From assembly GCF_000722875.1 (NCBI RefSeq), contig NZ_JFHR01000050.1, positions 1-37,463 on the forward strand: 37,463 nt of DNA, in the 5' to 3' direction. The notes beneath the pieces were generated by a model. The model was not told where the DNA came from and made no database searches. It was given only the letters and a program-made list of their open reading frames with translations. Source of the stretch: Sphingobium chlorophenolicum (GTDB lineage: Bacteria; Pseudomonadota; Alphaproteobacteria; Sphingomonadales; Sphingomonadaceae). Positions 8,680-16,633 of the stretch are shown here, in pieces (position 1 is the stretch's first letter; each line of letters starts with the position of its first letter). Position numbers and translations under genes: made by a program.

Positions 8680-8724
8680 TGGCTGGGGCGGCAGGATTCG
8701 AACCTGCGCATGGCGGTACCAAAA
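8680..8724. repeat. Left att repeat (tRNA-Gln 3' fragment)
   Basis: These 45 bp are identical to 18029-18073 and in the same orientation. In tRNA terms they run from the encoded CCA through the T-arm to the end of the anticodon loop. Identity stops at 8725, just where the anticodon stem would continue, so this is not a tRNA gene. The anticodon loop is a common crossover site for tyrosine integrases. It marks the junction of the two tandem elements. Confidence 0.92.
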
Positions 8725-8758
8725 GCAGTTGTGAATCCATGTTTTCTGCGGCTCTCGC

Positions 8759-8817
8759 TGCGGAACAGGCCAAATTCCCACGACGGATTCACAAGCTGTT
8801 TAGAGGGCTTTGCGGAA
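8759..8817 (+). promoter_or_regulatory. Candidate integrase arm-type sites, left arm
   Basis: Two copies of TGCGGAA occur at 8759-8765 (followed by C) and 8811-8817 (followed by T), 35 and 87 bp inside the left att repeat. The same heptamer, in the same orientation, occurs twice just inside the right att site (17983-17989 and 17995-18001). Short direct repeats on both sides of att are what arm-binding domains of tyrosine integrases recognise. The assignment is inferred from position and repetition. Confidence 0.45.
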
Positions 8818-8917
8818 TGGCGCCACATTCTGTTTTCGGATCGAACGGATAGTTTCGGCGGATCGCTACTTTCCAAAATCGCTGGTCTTTGCCGCGCTGC
8901 CGCGACTAATGTGGGCG

Positions 8918-9183
8918 AACCCGCCGTCGCCTTTTCGCGGGCATCCACCGTTGAGCTTTCTACGGCGGGTTACGGCGGGTTGCATTTCGACCCCTCCGTA
9001 AACCCGCCGTGGCAACCCACCGTGGGCAACCATCCGGGTGGCGACGCGGCAGCGCCTACCTGCCTCAGCCACTCGATACGGCGGGTTGAAGTCCGGATTA
9101 CGGCGGGTTTGAAACGCAACCCGCCGTAAGTGAACCCACGGTTTTATGCGGGTTACGGACAGTTACGGCGGGTACGGCGGGTT
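8918..9183. repeat. Iteron-like cluster of TACGGCGGGTT motifs
   Basis: This 566-bp gene-free stretch (8725-9290) holds a dense cluster of the 11-mer TACGGCGGGTT. Plus-strand copies are at 8961, 8971, 9077, 9099, 9164 (last base A) and 9173. Minus-strand copies are at 8918-8927, 9001-9010, 9014-9023 (one mismatch) and 9118-9128. Two pairs are tandem with a 9- to 10-bp period, about one helical turn. Partial motifs (TTACGGACAGTTACGG) fill the spaces. The arrangement resembles iterons of a replication origin or clustered sites for a phage repressor or packaging protein. The gene at 9291 starts about 110 bp to the right. Spacing is irregular and there is no long conserved repeat, so it is not a CRISPR array. 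Confidence 0.75.
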
Positions 9184-9290
9184 TACTTCAATTCAGTGAG
9201 TATGTGCGGGCAGGCGCCGGTGTGCGCGTAGCTCAACATCTAACTCTCCAACTCTCCGTTGTGATAAAACTAAGTCGATAAAGGTTACAG

Positions 9291-9731
9291 ATGATGGCAA
9301 AGGCGCCACCCTCTCGATCAGCCAATCTTGATCTCCTCGAAATGAGCTTTGGTGAGTTTTATAGCCAAACGCTGGTTGCCGATATCGGCTCTCGCTTGCG
9401 GCCAAGGGAAATCCGCGACGCCTATCTATCTTGGGCACTTTCATCGGGTGGCTCCTACCTGTCATATCGCGCGCTGGTGTCTCTCATGGATAAGCGTGGC
9501 CATCATCGTATCTTCAACGATGGTGCCCAATACCTGAACGTCGCCTTCCAGCATCCCGGCTCCAGTCCATCGACGGAGGCAGCAAAGCTACTTTTGACCG
9601 CTGGCGCGGCAATTCGGGAGAGGGACGCGCTCTACAAGGCCCAGTTGTCAGCCATCGCCCGCAAGCTGGGCCATCTGATTGATGAGCTTGCCGCCATACA
9701 GCAGGCCATCGGGGGCGGGCAGCGTGGCTGA
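9291..9731 (+). CDS. Unknown phage-element protein with wHTH-like segment
   Basis: This encodes 146 residues. The central segment (about residues 40-85; REIRDAYLSWALSSGG, YRALVSLMDKRGHHRIF) resembles the C-terminal winged-helix domain found after phage and plasmid primase-helicase proteins. That similarity is by pattern only. The C-terminal 40 residues look like a coiled or helical segment (QLSAIARKLGHLIDELAAIQ). The start at 9291 or 9294 follows AAAGG. It is the first gene after the iteron-like cluster, so a role in binding those repeats is an attractive but untested idea. It is not recognisable as a terminase small subunit. Confidence 0.7.
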   Translation: MMAKAPPSRSANLDLLEMSFGEFYSQTLVADIGSRLRPREIRDAYLSWALSSGGSYLSYRALVSLMDKRGHHRIFNDGAQYLNVAFQHPGSSPSTEAAKLLLTAGAAIRERDALYKAQLSAIARKLGHLIDELAAIQQAIGGGQRG

Positions 9732-9883
9732 CCGGACGGCCCGCCCCCCTTTGGGTCCTTCCCGGCACCCGACCCTATACGGGGGCCGAAGGCGTATGAT
9801 CTGCCAGTGCACCATATTTTTCAAAGACTTGTTGTTGTTGTTTCGGTTTCGGAGCGCGCGCTCCCCTTTCGGAAAGGAAAGTC

Positions 9884-11677
9884 ATGACCACCTCTGCACC
9901 CGCTGATCGCGCCGAAGTTATTGGCAGCGCGCAACATCGCCATCTCACTATTCGCCTAGCGGCGAACGGCAAAGGTGTGTTACAGGCAACCTTGTCGAGC
10001 GAATTGCCTTACAATCGCGACGGCATGGATGAGATATTGGTCCACACGCAGGACGCGGTGAACCTTGAACGCGCGGCAATGGGCTTGCCGCTTCTCATTG
10101 ACCACGATCTGGGTCGGCAACTCGGTCGCGTGGAAAATATCCGCCTACAAGGCCGAAAGCTGGTCGGTGACATACGTTTGTCCGACCGCGACGAAGTTGC
10201 CGGAATCGTGGCCGATATCCGCAGCGGAATCCGTCCTGATATCTCCATCAGCTATGAGGTCCACGCGATCAAAGTGGCCGATGATGCGGAGTCCTATCAG
10301 GTGACGCGCTGGACGCCTTTCGAAGTTTCCTCAGTCAGTTGCCCCGCCGATTTCAGCGTCGGTATCGGGCGCAGCTTTTCCAAAAGTTCGAGAAAGGTTC
10401 TCACCATGAATGCTATCACCACGCCCGATCTTTCCACCAGCCAAATCCAGGCGGAACGTGAGCGCGCCGCAAACATCACGGCAATGGGCCGTCGCCTGAA
10501 TGTCGAAGAACTCGCCCAGCGGGCAGTGAATGAAGGCTGGTCCATCGAAAAATTCGTCAGCTCATATGAGCAGGCAGCCCCGGCAGCGCGTTCCTTGCGG
10601 ACGGCAGAAGCGCCCGCGATTGATAGCCACCTTCAACGCGAGATCAATCAATACTCGCTCGTCCGCGCGGTTGCCTGCCAAATCAATAATCGTTTTGATG
10701 GGCGAGAGGCGGAGGTGAACGCGGAACTGTCGCGCCATTATGGCGCTACTCCGCGGGGCTTCTTTGCCCCTCTCGCTGCCCTCCAGTCGCGGGCGCAGCA
10801 GGTTGGAACGCCGAACATCGGCGGAAACTTGGTAGGCACGGATCACCTTGCCGACGAGTTCTATATGCCGTTTCGCAACTCTGCGGCGGTCATGGGCTTG
10901 GGAGCGACCGTCATCACCGACTTGCACGGTAACGTCGAAATTCCACGCCAAGAATCCTCAATGACGGGTCAGTGGATTTCCGAAGATCAGGCTCCCGACG
11001 AAACTACCCTCAATTTTGGCAAATTGGGCATGACGCCGAAAACGGTCGCTGGCTACATGAGCTGGTCGCGTCAAGCGGCTTTGCAAGCACTCCCTTCGAT
11101 GGAGAATATTCTTCGTAATGAGTTGAGCGAGCAGCTTGGCCTTGGATTGGACCTCGCCGCCGTCAAAGGTGTAGGCAGTGCCGTCGAACCGCGGGGTATC
11201 CTCAACACCAGCGGCATTGGGTCTGTGCAAGGGGGCACAAACGGCTCTGCCCCGACCTGGGACCATATTGTTGACTTGGAGTCGGCGGTGGCCAATCAGA
11301 ATGCGACCGGAGATAATATGGGCTACCTCACGAACACGAAGGTTCGGGGCAAGCTGAAAAAAACACAGACCTTTTCCGGCACCAATGGCGATCCGGTATG
11401 GGGTCGCGATGGCCGGCTGAATGGATACAGCGCCGCTGTTTCTAACCAGGTGCCCGCCAATCTAACGAAGGGTACCGCTGCAGGCACCTGCTCTGCTATC
11501 ATTTTCGGCAATTGGCGGGATTTGATTATCGGCCTGTGGAGCTATGTCGATATCATCGTGGACCCCTTCACCTACAGCACGCAAGGCAAGGTGCGGATCA
11601 GCGGCTTCCTGTCGGCCGACATAGCGGTCAAACGCCCCACCTCGTTCGCCGTAATGGCGGATGCGCTGACCTCGTGA
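9884..11677 (+). CDS. Prohead protease-major capsid protein fusion (HK97-like)
   Basis: The 597-residue protein joins an S78-type prohead protease (about residues 10-165) to an HK97-fold major capsid protein (about 180-597). In the protease part, the likely catalytic histidine is H74 in LLIDHDLGRQLG, the serine lies in DISISYEV (S121 or S123), and the typical FEVSSVSCPADF follows. The capsid part has a charged, helical delta-like segment, then family-like blocks (TVITDLHGNVEIPRQ, the E-loop-like GQWISEDQ, GVGSAVEPRGILNT). Such fusions are known in alphaproteobacterial phages. Product: head shell subunit plus the maturation protease that trims it. A strong GGAAAGGAAAG precedes the ATG. An internal ATG with its own ribosome binding site (10406) could yield capsid alone. 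No portal or terminase gene accompanies it, which is unusual. Confidence 0.93.
   Translation: MTTSAPADRAEVIGSAQHRHLTIRLAANGKGVLQATLSSELPYNRDGMDEILVHTQDAVNLERAAMGLPLLIDHDLGRQLGRVENIRLQGRKLVGDIRLSDRDEVAGIVADIRSGIRPDISISYEVHAIKVADDAESYQVTRWTPFEVSSVSCPADFSVGIGRSFSKSSRKVLTMNAITTPDLSTSQIQAERERAANITAMGRRLNVEELAQRAVNEGWSIEKFVSSYEQAAPAARSLRTAEAPAIDSHLQREINQYSLVRAVACQINNRFDGREAEVNAELSRHYGATPRGFFAPLAALQSRAQQVGTPNIGGNLVGTDHLADEFYMPFRNSAAVMGLGATVITDLHGNVEIPRQESSMTGQWISEDQAPDETTLNFGKLGMTPKTVAGYMSWSRQAALQALPSMENILRNELSEQLGLGLDLAAVKGVGSAVEPRGILNTSGIGSVQGGTNGSAPTWDHIVDLESAVANQNATGDNMGYLTNTKVRGKLKKTQTFSGTNGDPVWGRDGRLNGYSAAVSNQVPANLTKGTAAGTCSAIIFGNWRDLIIGLWSYVDIIVDPFTYSTQGKVRISGFLSADIAVKRPTSFAVMADALTS
10391..10408 (+). 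promoter_or_regulatory. Internal ribosome binding site and start for capsid part
   Basis: AGAAAGG at 10391-10397 sits eight bases before an in-frame ATG at 10406, exactly at the protease-capsid linker (residue M175 of the fusion). Translation from here would give a 423-residue protein ending at 11677, the size of a free-standing HK97-like capsid protein. Nested starts of this kind are known in phage head genes. Use of this one is inferred. Confidence 0.45.
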
Positions 11678-11683
11678 CGAACT

Positions 11684-11709
11684 TCGGGGAAGCGAAACCG
11701 CTTCCCCGA
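11684..11709. terminator. Hairpin between capsid and tape-measure genes
   Basis: A perfect 11-bp stem (TCGGGGAAGCG with CGCTTCCCCGA) and a four-base AAAC loop lie six bases after the capsid stop codon. A short TCCTCTT pyrimidine run follows. It looks like an intrinsic, perhaps partial, terminator that would lower tape-measure expression relative to capsid. Confidence 0.6.
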
Positions 11710-11731
11710 TCCTCTTATGGTGGAATGAGCC

Positions 11732-14700
11732 ATGGTTGATATCATCGCCCGTCTCAAAATCAGGGCAGAAGAGTTTTCACGCGGGAGCCGCGTCGCGTTT
11801 GGCGGCTTTGAGCGCGATGCGGGCGAGGCCGGGGATCGCGCTGGCTCCGCGTTCAGCAAGCGGTTCTCCGTTGGAATGGGTTCCCTGCTCACAGGTGCGG
11901 GCGTGGCGACGATGTTCGCCATCGGCAAGCAGGCGATGGATCAGGTTTCCGATCTCAAAAAGCAAAGCCAGCAGTTGGCCGTGTCTACCGATGCCTTGCA
12001 GGAATATCGTTATGCCGCTTCTCAGGTCGGCGTCACCCAGGACGATCTAAGCGACAGCTTTGCCGATTTGATGAGCAAGATCGGGGATGCGCGGTCGGGC
12101 GGCAAGGCGGCCGGGGAGGCATTCCGCGATCTGGGAATTGATGTGACCAGTGCATCCGGGGCCGCGAAAGACACGTCCGATGTCATGGGTGAACTGGTCG
12201 GTAGGCTCCAGAGCATTTCCGACCCGATTGAGCAAGCCCGTCTGAAGGCAGAGCTGTTTGGTGATGGCTGGCGGCAGATTGATCCTTTGTTGTCGTCGGG
12301 GGCATCGCGCATCCATGAGTTGAGAGAGGCGGCGCACCGGCTTGGTATGGTGCTCGGTGAGGATCAAATTCAAAACGCAGATGAAACCGCGCGGAAGCTG
12401 GAGGACGTCAAGCGGGTTCTGGAAGCCAATATCGCGTCCATCGTTACCCGGAACAGTGACGCCATAATAGGTCTGGCCAATGCGATGGGTTGGGCTGCGG
12501 ACAAGGCGAACCTGTTCTTCAAGACGATGCAGGGCCATGACCGCATCCAGCGCGATGAGGGCGGGCTGGCCGCGTTCTTTGCCAGCCCCGCCAAGCAGGC
12601 TGTAGCATCCGACCCGGTAAAATATCTGCAAATGCGCAACGGTGCCGTGGAACGGGCGGCCGCCAATGTTAATCGTCTTCGCGCGGAAGGGGCCAGCAAG
12701 CTAAGGATGGACTTCGCTTTGCGCCAGATGCAGGATGCCCTTCGGTTGCAGCAACCCGCCTTGCAGGAGGTGCGCTGGTCCAAGGTGAAGCCCGATTATT
12801 CCGGCGTCACCACCTATCGGCCTACCACTCCCGCTCCGCAAAAGTCCACCCAACCCGGAAGGGGAGCCAAGAGCGGTGGTGGCGGTTCCTCATCCGGCCC
12901 CATTGATGCCGAACGGCAGACTGAAAAGCAGGATGAAGCCGAAAAGCGTCTGCGCGACAGTCTGAACGAAACGATCCAGCAGCAGCGCGATAGTCAACGC
13001 CTTACCGAAATGCGCACTCAGGGGTTGACCCGTGAAGCCGACGTTCAGGAAGTGCTGCTAGACCTAGCCCGCCAGTTTCCGGGTCTGGAAGGCACCAGCA
13101 CGGAAGAGGCGGCCAAGCAACTCGGCATTCGCAAGGAACAGGTTGAACCCCTGCGCCAGATTTATGAATTGCTGAAACAAATCAAAACAACCGAAACCAA
13201 TAAGAAATATGACGATCAAGCCGAAAAAGACCGAATCGAACGTGCAAAGGCAGCGCAGGCCGAAATAAATAAGCTCCAGCAGGAAGCTGCGGAACAGCAG
13301 CGCCGGTCCATGGAGGATTTATCCCGCTATTATTATGACCTGTTCTCCGGCAACGCGGGGAATATTTGGCAGGACTTCAAGCGCGAAGGCACTGAGGTCA
13401 TCAGCATGCTGGCGGCGCAATGGACCGTCGCCATGCTGACCGGGCAGAAGTTCGATGCGTCGTCCGCCTTGGGTGGCATGTCGGGGTTGGGTGGTTATGG
13501 CGGGCCTGCCACGACGCTCATGACCGCTCTCTTTAGCGGACGCGGGAACAGCCTCGCCAATGCCGTCGCTGCGGAGGGTGGCAGCACCGAACAGATTCAA
13601 GCTGCGGTGCAGATGAGTAAGAGCCTCGGCACCACCAGTCAGCAGCTCGGTTCACTCAACAAATATCTTGCGGGCATTGGCGCGGGTCAGGCGGTTTCCG
13701 GGCTGGCGGGTGCCATTGGTGTGCGGCAGTCCAGCACGGCGGCGCTCGCGGGCAGCGTGATCGGCACGGCTATAGGCGGCCCACTGGGCGGCGCCATCGG
13801 CGGCCTCATCACCGGCACCATCGGTGGCCTGTTCAAAAAGACCAAGAAGGGCAGCGTTTCGCTGAACATCGAAGATGGTCAGGCGGCGGTGGGCGATGCG
13901 TATGGTAACTCTGCCAGCTATCGCCGCAACGCCATCGCCCTGGGCGGCGGCGTAGCTGACCAGCTCAATTCCATCGCGGATGCACTGGGCGTCGACCTGA
14001 CCGGCAATGCGTCGGTTTCCATCGGGCAGCGCAAAGCTAAGTTCGTGGTCGACACCACAGGCCATCGCCGCACCAAGGGATCCGGCACCAAGTCCTACGA
14101 CACCGAAGAAGAGGCGATTGAGGCGGCAGTGCGCGACGCACTGCAAGATGGGGTGCTGGGGCCAGTATCGGAAGCCTCAAAACGCCTCCTGCTTTCCGGG
14201 CAGGATTTGGATAAGGCGCTGCAAAAGGCTGTCGCTATCGAATCGATCCCGAAGGCGCTGGAAGCTCGCCTCGACCCGGTGGGCTATGCCATTGACCAGC
14301 TCAACGAGAAGTGGGCGGACACCATCAAGGCGCTGCAAGAGGGCGGCGCCACGGTGGAACAGATGACAGAGGCCCAGCAGCTCTATGCCCTGGAGCTGGA
14401 CGACGTGAAAAACAACACCGTCGGCGCGGCGCAAAGCCTCAAGGATTTCCTGAGCGCCATGAACGCGGGATCGGCTTCGCCGCTCTCGCTGCGGGAACAG
14501 GAAGAAACCGCCAAGGCTTCGCTGACCACCTATCTCGACAAGATCAATCGCGGCGATACCATCGATCAGGACGCCTATCAGGCCGCCGCGCAGACCTTCC
14601 TTGATATCGAGCGGCAAATGTACGGCTCAACGGCAAAATATTTCGAAGCGTTCGATGCGATACAGGCCGCGACCAGCACCGCTATTGCCTCCATCGACAA

Positions 14701-14884
14701 TGCCACGCCGATCCGCACATCTGCCGACCCGTTTATTCAAGATACCGCCACCGCCTCAAAAGCGACGGCGTCCAGCGCATCGAACATCGAAACGCTGATG
14801 AGGCAATTGGTCGACCAAAACGCTAAACTGATGGCCGCACTTCAATCCAACAGCGATTTTGTCGGCGCCGCTCGCAATTTTTGA
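11732..14884 (+). CDS. Phage tail tape-measure protein
   Basis: The protein has 1050 residues. It opens with a tape-measure N-terminal region (ARLKIRAEEFSRGSRVAFGGF, as overlapping short blocks) and has long helical and coiled-coil stretches (about 390-540, rich in Q, E, K). A glycine/alanine-rich hydrophobic region follows at about 640-705 (AALAGSVIGTAIGGPLGGAI), then a helical C-terminal part. This matches tape-measure proteins, which set tail length in siphoviruses and myoviruses and may form a membrane channel for DNA entry. A Gly/Ser linker (about 380-392) separates the head and coil regions. Its usual neighbours (tail tube, chaperones, distal tail, tip proteins) are all absent. It lies 54 bp after the capsid gene with a hairpin between. 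The frame is intact over more than 3 kb, which argues against simple decay. Confidence 0.92.
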   Translation: MVDIIARLKIRAEEFSRGSRVAFGGFERDAGEAGDRAGSAFSKRFSVGMGSLLTGAGVATMFAIGKQAMDQVSDLKKQSQQLAVSTDALQEYRYAASQVGVTQDDLSDSFADLMSKIGDARSGGKAAGEAFRDLGIDVTSASGAAKDTSDVMGELVGRLQSISDPIEQARLKAELFGDGWRQIDPLLSSGASRIHELREAAHRLGMVLGEDQIQNADETARKLEDVKRVLEANIASIVTRNSDAIIGLANAMGWAADKANLFFKTMQGHDRIQRDEGGLAAFFASPAKQAVASDPVKYLQMRNGAVERAAANVNRLRAEGASKLRMDFALRQMQDALRLQQPALQEVRWSKVKPDYSGVTTYRPTTPAPQKSTQPGRGAKSGGGGSSSGPIDAERQTEKQDEAEKRLRDSLNETIQQQRDSQRLTEMRTQGLTREADVQEVLLDLARQFPGLEGTSTEEAAKQLGIRKEQVEPLRQIYELLKQIKTTETNKKYDDQAEKDRIERAKAAQAEINKLQQEAAEQQRRSMEDLSRYYYDLFSGNAGNIWQDFKREGTEVISMLAAQWTVAMLTGQKFDASSALGGMSGLGGYGGPATTLMTALFSGRGNSLANAVAAEGGSTEQIQAAVQMSKSLGTTSQQLGSLNKYLAGIGAGQAVSGLAGAIGVRQSSTAALAGSVIGTAIGGPLGGAIGGLITGTIGGLFKKTKKGSVSLNIEDGQAAVGDAYGNSASYRRNAIALGGGVADQLNSIADALGVDLTGNASVSIGQRKAKFVVDTTGHRRTKGSGTKSYDTEEEAIEAAVRDALQDGVLGPVSEASKRLLLSGQDLDKALQKAVAIESIPKALEARLDPVGYAIDQLNEKWADTIKALQEGGATVEQMTEAQQLYALELDDVKNNTVGAAQSLKDFLSAMNAGSASPLSLREQEETAKASLTTYLDKINRGDTIDQDAYQAAAQTFLDIERQMYGSTAKYFEAFDAIQAATSTAIASIDNATPIRTSADPFIQDTATASKATASSASNIETLMRQLVDQNAKLMAALQSNSDFVGAARNF

Positions 14885-14944
14885 GAGAAGAACGGACAGT
14901 TACGGATAGTTGTAATGCCCTGACCGGCGAAAGGCCCAGCGATT

Positions 14945-15172
14945 TTAGCCTAGCTTGCCTTTCGCCAGCCAGTCAGAAAATTCGTCACCCTTGATTCCAA
15001 GGTCAATGAGGAAGCGGATCGCAGCCGGTCGCGTATACTTCTGCTCTTGGGCAGCAATCCATTGGTCCAGCGCTGCAAGCTGTTCAGGCTGGAGGCGCAC
15101 AATTACCGGCGTTCCAACACCAGTGCGCGGACGCCCTCCAAGGTTTTTGATATCACGACTTGACCCACTCAT
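14945..15172 (-). CDS. Ribbon-helix-helix DNA-binding protein
   Basis: This encodes 75 residues on the strand opposite to its neighbours. A basic N-terminal arm (NLGGRPRTG) precedes a short strand (TPVIVRLQPEQLAALDQWI) and helices (RPAAIRFLIDLGI), the RHH/CopG-type pattern. Such proteins repress their own promoters, serve as antitoxins or control phage switch genes. No toxin-like partner is adjacent. It is convergent with the tape-measure gene and divergent from the gene at 15258, so it may act on the 15173-15257 promoter region. The 60 bases between it and the tape-measure stop include ACGGACAGTTACGG, which echoes the partial motifs of the left iteron cluster (9155-9168). Confidence 0.75.
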   Translation of the reverse strand: MSGSSRDIKNLGGRPRTGVGTPVIVRLQPEQLAALDQWIAAQEQKYTRPAAIRFLIDLGIKGDEFSDWLAKGKLG

Positions 15173-15257
15173 GGGTTATTGATACCACAAACTCGAACCG
15201 GAGCAAGGCTGCAACCTCACTCCGGCTCTAACCGCAATCGTCTTAGTGGAGACGTTC

Positions 15258-15959
15258 ATGGCTGCATATCCTGTACGGGCGGAATCCGTCCGCGCCAATC
15301 CTTCATCGCAACGCCGCGCCGTCCTAGCTGCCCTAGTCGCTGCCCCATTCGCCGGGTCTGCGTTGATCGCTCACGCCGAAAACGGCGTCTCAGTGACAGG
15401 AGAGACTGCGATGAACATGCACACTGCCATTCGTAAGCGTGAAAACGCCCATCTAAAGTGGGATCGCGCTCTCGCGCGCTATCGGGAGGCAAAGGAACTG
15501 AACGATACTTTTGTCGAGAAAATTTACGAACCTGCCCATGATGAGCTTTGGCGACGCGCACCGATGCCCGAAGACAGTTTCACAATTACCGCCAAAAGCG
15601 GAAGAAGTTGCACATATCGTTACAGTCATTCTGGAAATCAGCCTTGGCATGGCAACCCAACGCCAGCGATTAAAGAGGCCGGTGAAAAACTCGAAAAAGA
15701 ATGGAAAGATTGGATTGCTCTCAACAAGAAAATAGCCAATGAACTGAACGTCTATGCTCTTGATGACGAATATGATCTTCTTGCAAGAGTTCAATATGAG
15801 TACGGAGAGATATTATTGTCTACTCCTGCGCCAAATGCTTCTGCATTGCTTATCAAACTTGATTTGCTTTGGGAGGTAGGTCGAGATGGCGACGTCCTGA
15901 GAGAGCACGTGCTGAGGGATTTGCGCGCGATTTCAGAAAACCAGCTTGACCTGATGTGA
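15258..15959 (+). CDS. Unknown protein with Tat-like N-terminus
   Basis: This encodes 233 residues from the ATG at 15258, six bases after GGAG; a GTG four codons earlier is an alternative. The N-terminus looks like a twin-arginine signal (SSQRRAVLAALVAAPFAGSA, about residues 17-36, then AHA). The rest is soluble, helical and charged, with KWDRALARYREAKELND and KEWKDWIALNKKIANELN blocks. I recall proteins of this layout (RRxxL signal plus a helical domain) on alphaproteobacterial prophages and islands but know no function. GC content falls in this gene compared with the capsid and catabolic genes. The signal may be a membrane-active or false signal, since phage-element proteins are rarely exported through Tat. 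Confidence 0.65.
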   Translation: MAAYPVRAESVRANPSSQRRAVLAALVAAPFAGSALIAHAENGVSVTGETAMNMHTAIRKRENAHLKWDRALARYREAKELNDTFVEKIYEPAHDELWRRAPMPEDSFTITAKSGRSCTYRYSHSGNQPWHGNPTPAIKEAGEKLEKEWKDWIALNKKIANELNVYALDDEYDLLARVQYEYGEILLSTPAPNASALLIKLDLLWEVGRDGDVLREHVLRDLRAISENQLDLM

Positions 15960-15960
15960 A

Positions 15961-15984
15961 TACGTCAGCTATGGAGCTGACGTA
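15961..15984. terminator. Perfect hairpin after the Tat-like gene
   Basis: The inverted repeat TACGTCAGCT and AGCTGACGTA has a four-base ATGG loop and starts two bases after the stop codon at 15959. There is no long T-run. It could be a terminator or an operator for the gene starting at 16003, 18 bases downstream. Confidence 0.5.
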
Positions 15985-16002
15985 ACAACATTAGGATGGA
16001 AA

Positions 16003-16509
16003 ATGGACTGGGATCAGCCGAAGTATCGCCTCCGCGACGCTGCAAAGGTCAGCGGGTGGCCGCTCAATACGCTCCGCGACTATTTTGCTCGTGACGTTTT
16101 TTCGTGGCAGGAAGGGGATGCTTCGGCTGATGTGGCAGGCTCCTCAGCCTTGCTATCACTCCGCAGCGTAATGCGGCTCGCCATCGCTCGTCACTTGTGG
16201 ATGTGCTGCCAACGCCCCAAAGATGCGTTTTTGGCGGCCATCCAGTTCACCGACGTTGGCTCACGTTCTCACGATCCCGCCAGCCGCCTGCCTGGAGAGC
16301 TTTTTGACCATGCGTTCGAAACTCTACTGGTTTTTCGGCCGCAACAGGGTGCGCACGTCATTGCAGTGGAGCGATCCAAGCGGCTCGATATCGATGAGAT
16401 AACGACCGATATTTTCGGCTCGCCTGGCGCTGTCATTGTTCTTGATGTCGGTGCCGTTTTTCACGGCATTTTGAAGCATTTGGAAATCACGACAGGTTCG
16501 CGCGAATAG
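16003..16509 (+). CDS. MerR/HTH-like regulator-like protein
   Basis: This encodes 168 residues. The N-terminal part (YRLRDAAKVSGWPLNTLRDY) is a MerR- or excisionase-type winged helix that reads as a DNA-binding domain. The middle and C-terminal parts (about 50-160) have alternating hydrophobic and charged segments that I do not recognise (RSVMRLAIARHLWM, GSPGAVIVLDVGAVFHGIL). The start follows GGATGGAAA. It lies just before the AlpA-like gene and integrase, so control of integration or excision, or of the element's late genes, is plausible. The 124 bases to the next gene hold only a GC-rich GGCGCC pair. Confidence 0.65.
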   Translation: MDWDQPKYRLRDAAKVSGWPLNTLRDYFARDVFSWQEGDASADVAGSSALLSLRSVMRLAIARHLWMCCQRPKDAFLAAIQFTDVGSRSHDPASRLPGELFDHAFETLLVFRPQQGAHVIAVERSKRLDIDEITTDIFGSPGAVIVLDVGAVFHGILKHLEITTGSRE

Positions 16510-16633
16510 GCCGGGGGCGCCTCTGGGGAGGGCGCCGCGACCCGTCCGATAACGGAAGTGACCTCCTGCTCCCGGTTTCGAAGTCATCAAGGTCAAGGTC
16601 CACACGGTCGCAATATTTCAGCCGGATAGAAGA

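Larger units (their letters stand above)
1..8724. mobile_element. Probable genomic island at tRNA-Gln, right end only
   Basis: The boundary on the right is the tRNA-Gln 3' fragment at 8680-8724, next to a P4-type integrase. The content (S24 regulator, RadC-like, DUF2513, several small unknowns, a TonB receptor) is typical island cargo. The left end is not in the window, so its extent is inferred. It could end anywhere left of 7174, and genes such as the TonB receptor might be host genes. A further copy of the 45-bp repeat outside the window would fix the left end. Confidence 0.45.

Noticed and set aside
8680..8724. Second tRNA-Gln gene
   Set aside because: Only the 3' part up to the anticodon loop is present; the following bases do not form the anticodon stem, D-arm or acceptor 5' strand.
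8918..9183. CRISPR array
   Set aside because: The repeated unit is only 11 bp, occurs on both strands with irregular spacing, and has no uniform spacers or nearby cas genes.
14945..15257. Toxin-antitoxin module around the RHH gene
   Set aside because: No toxin-like small gene lies next to the RHH gene in either direction; the divergent neighbour is a 233-residue Tat-signal-like protein.
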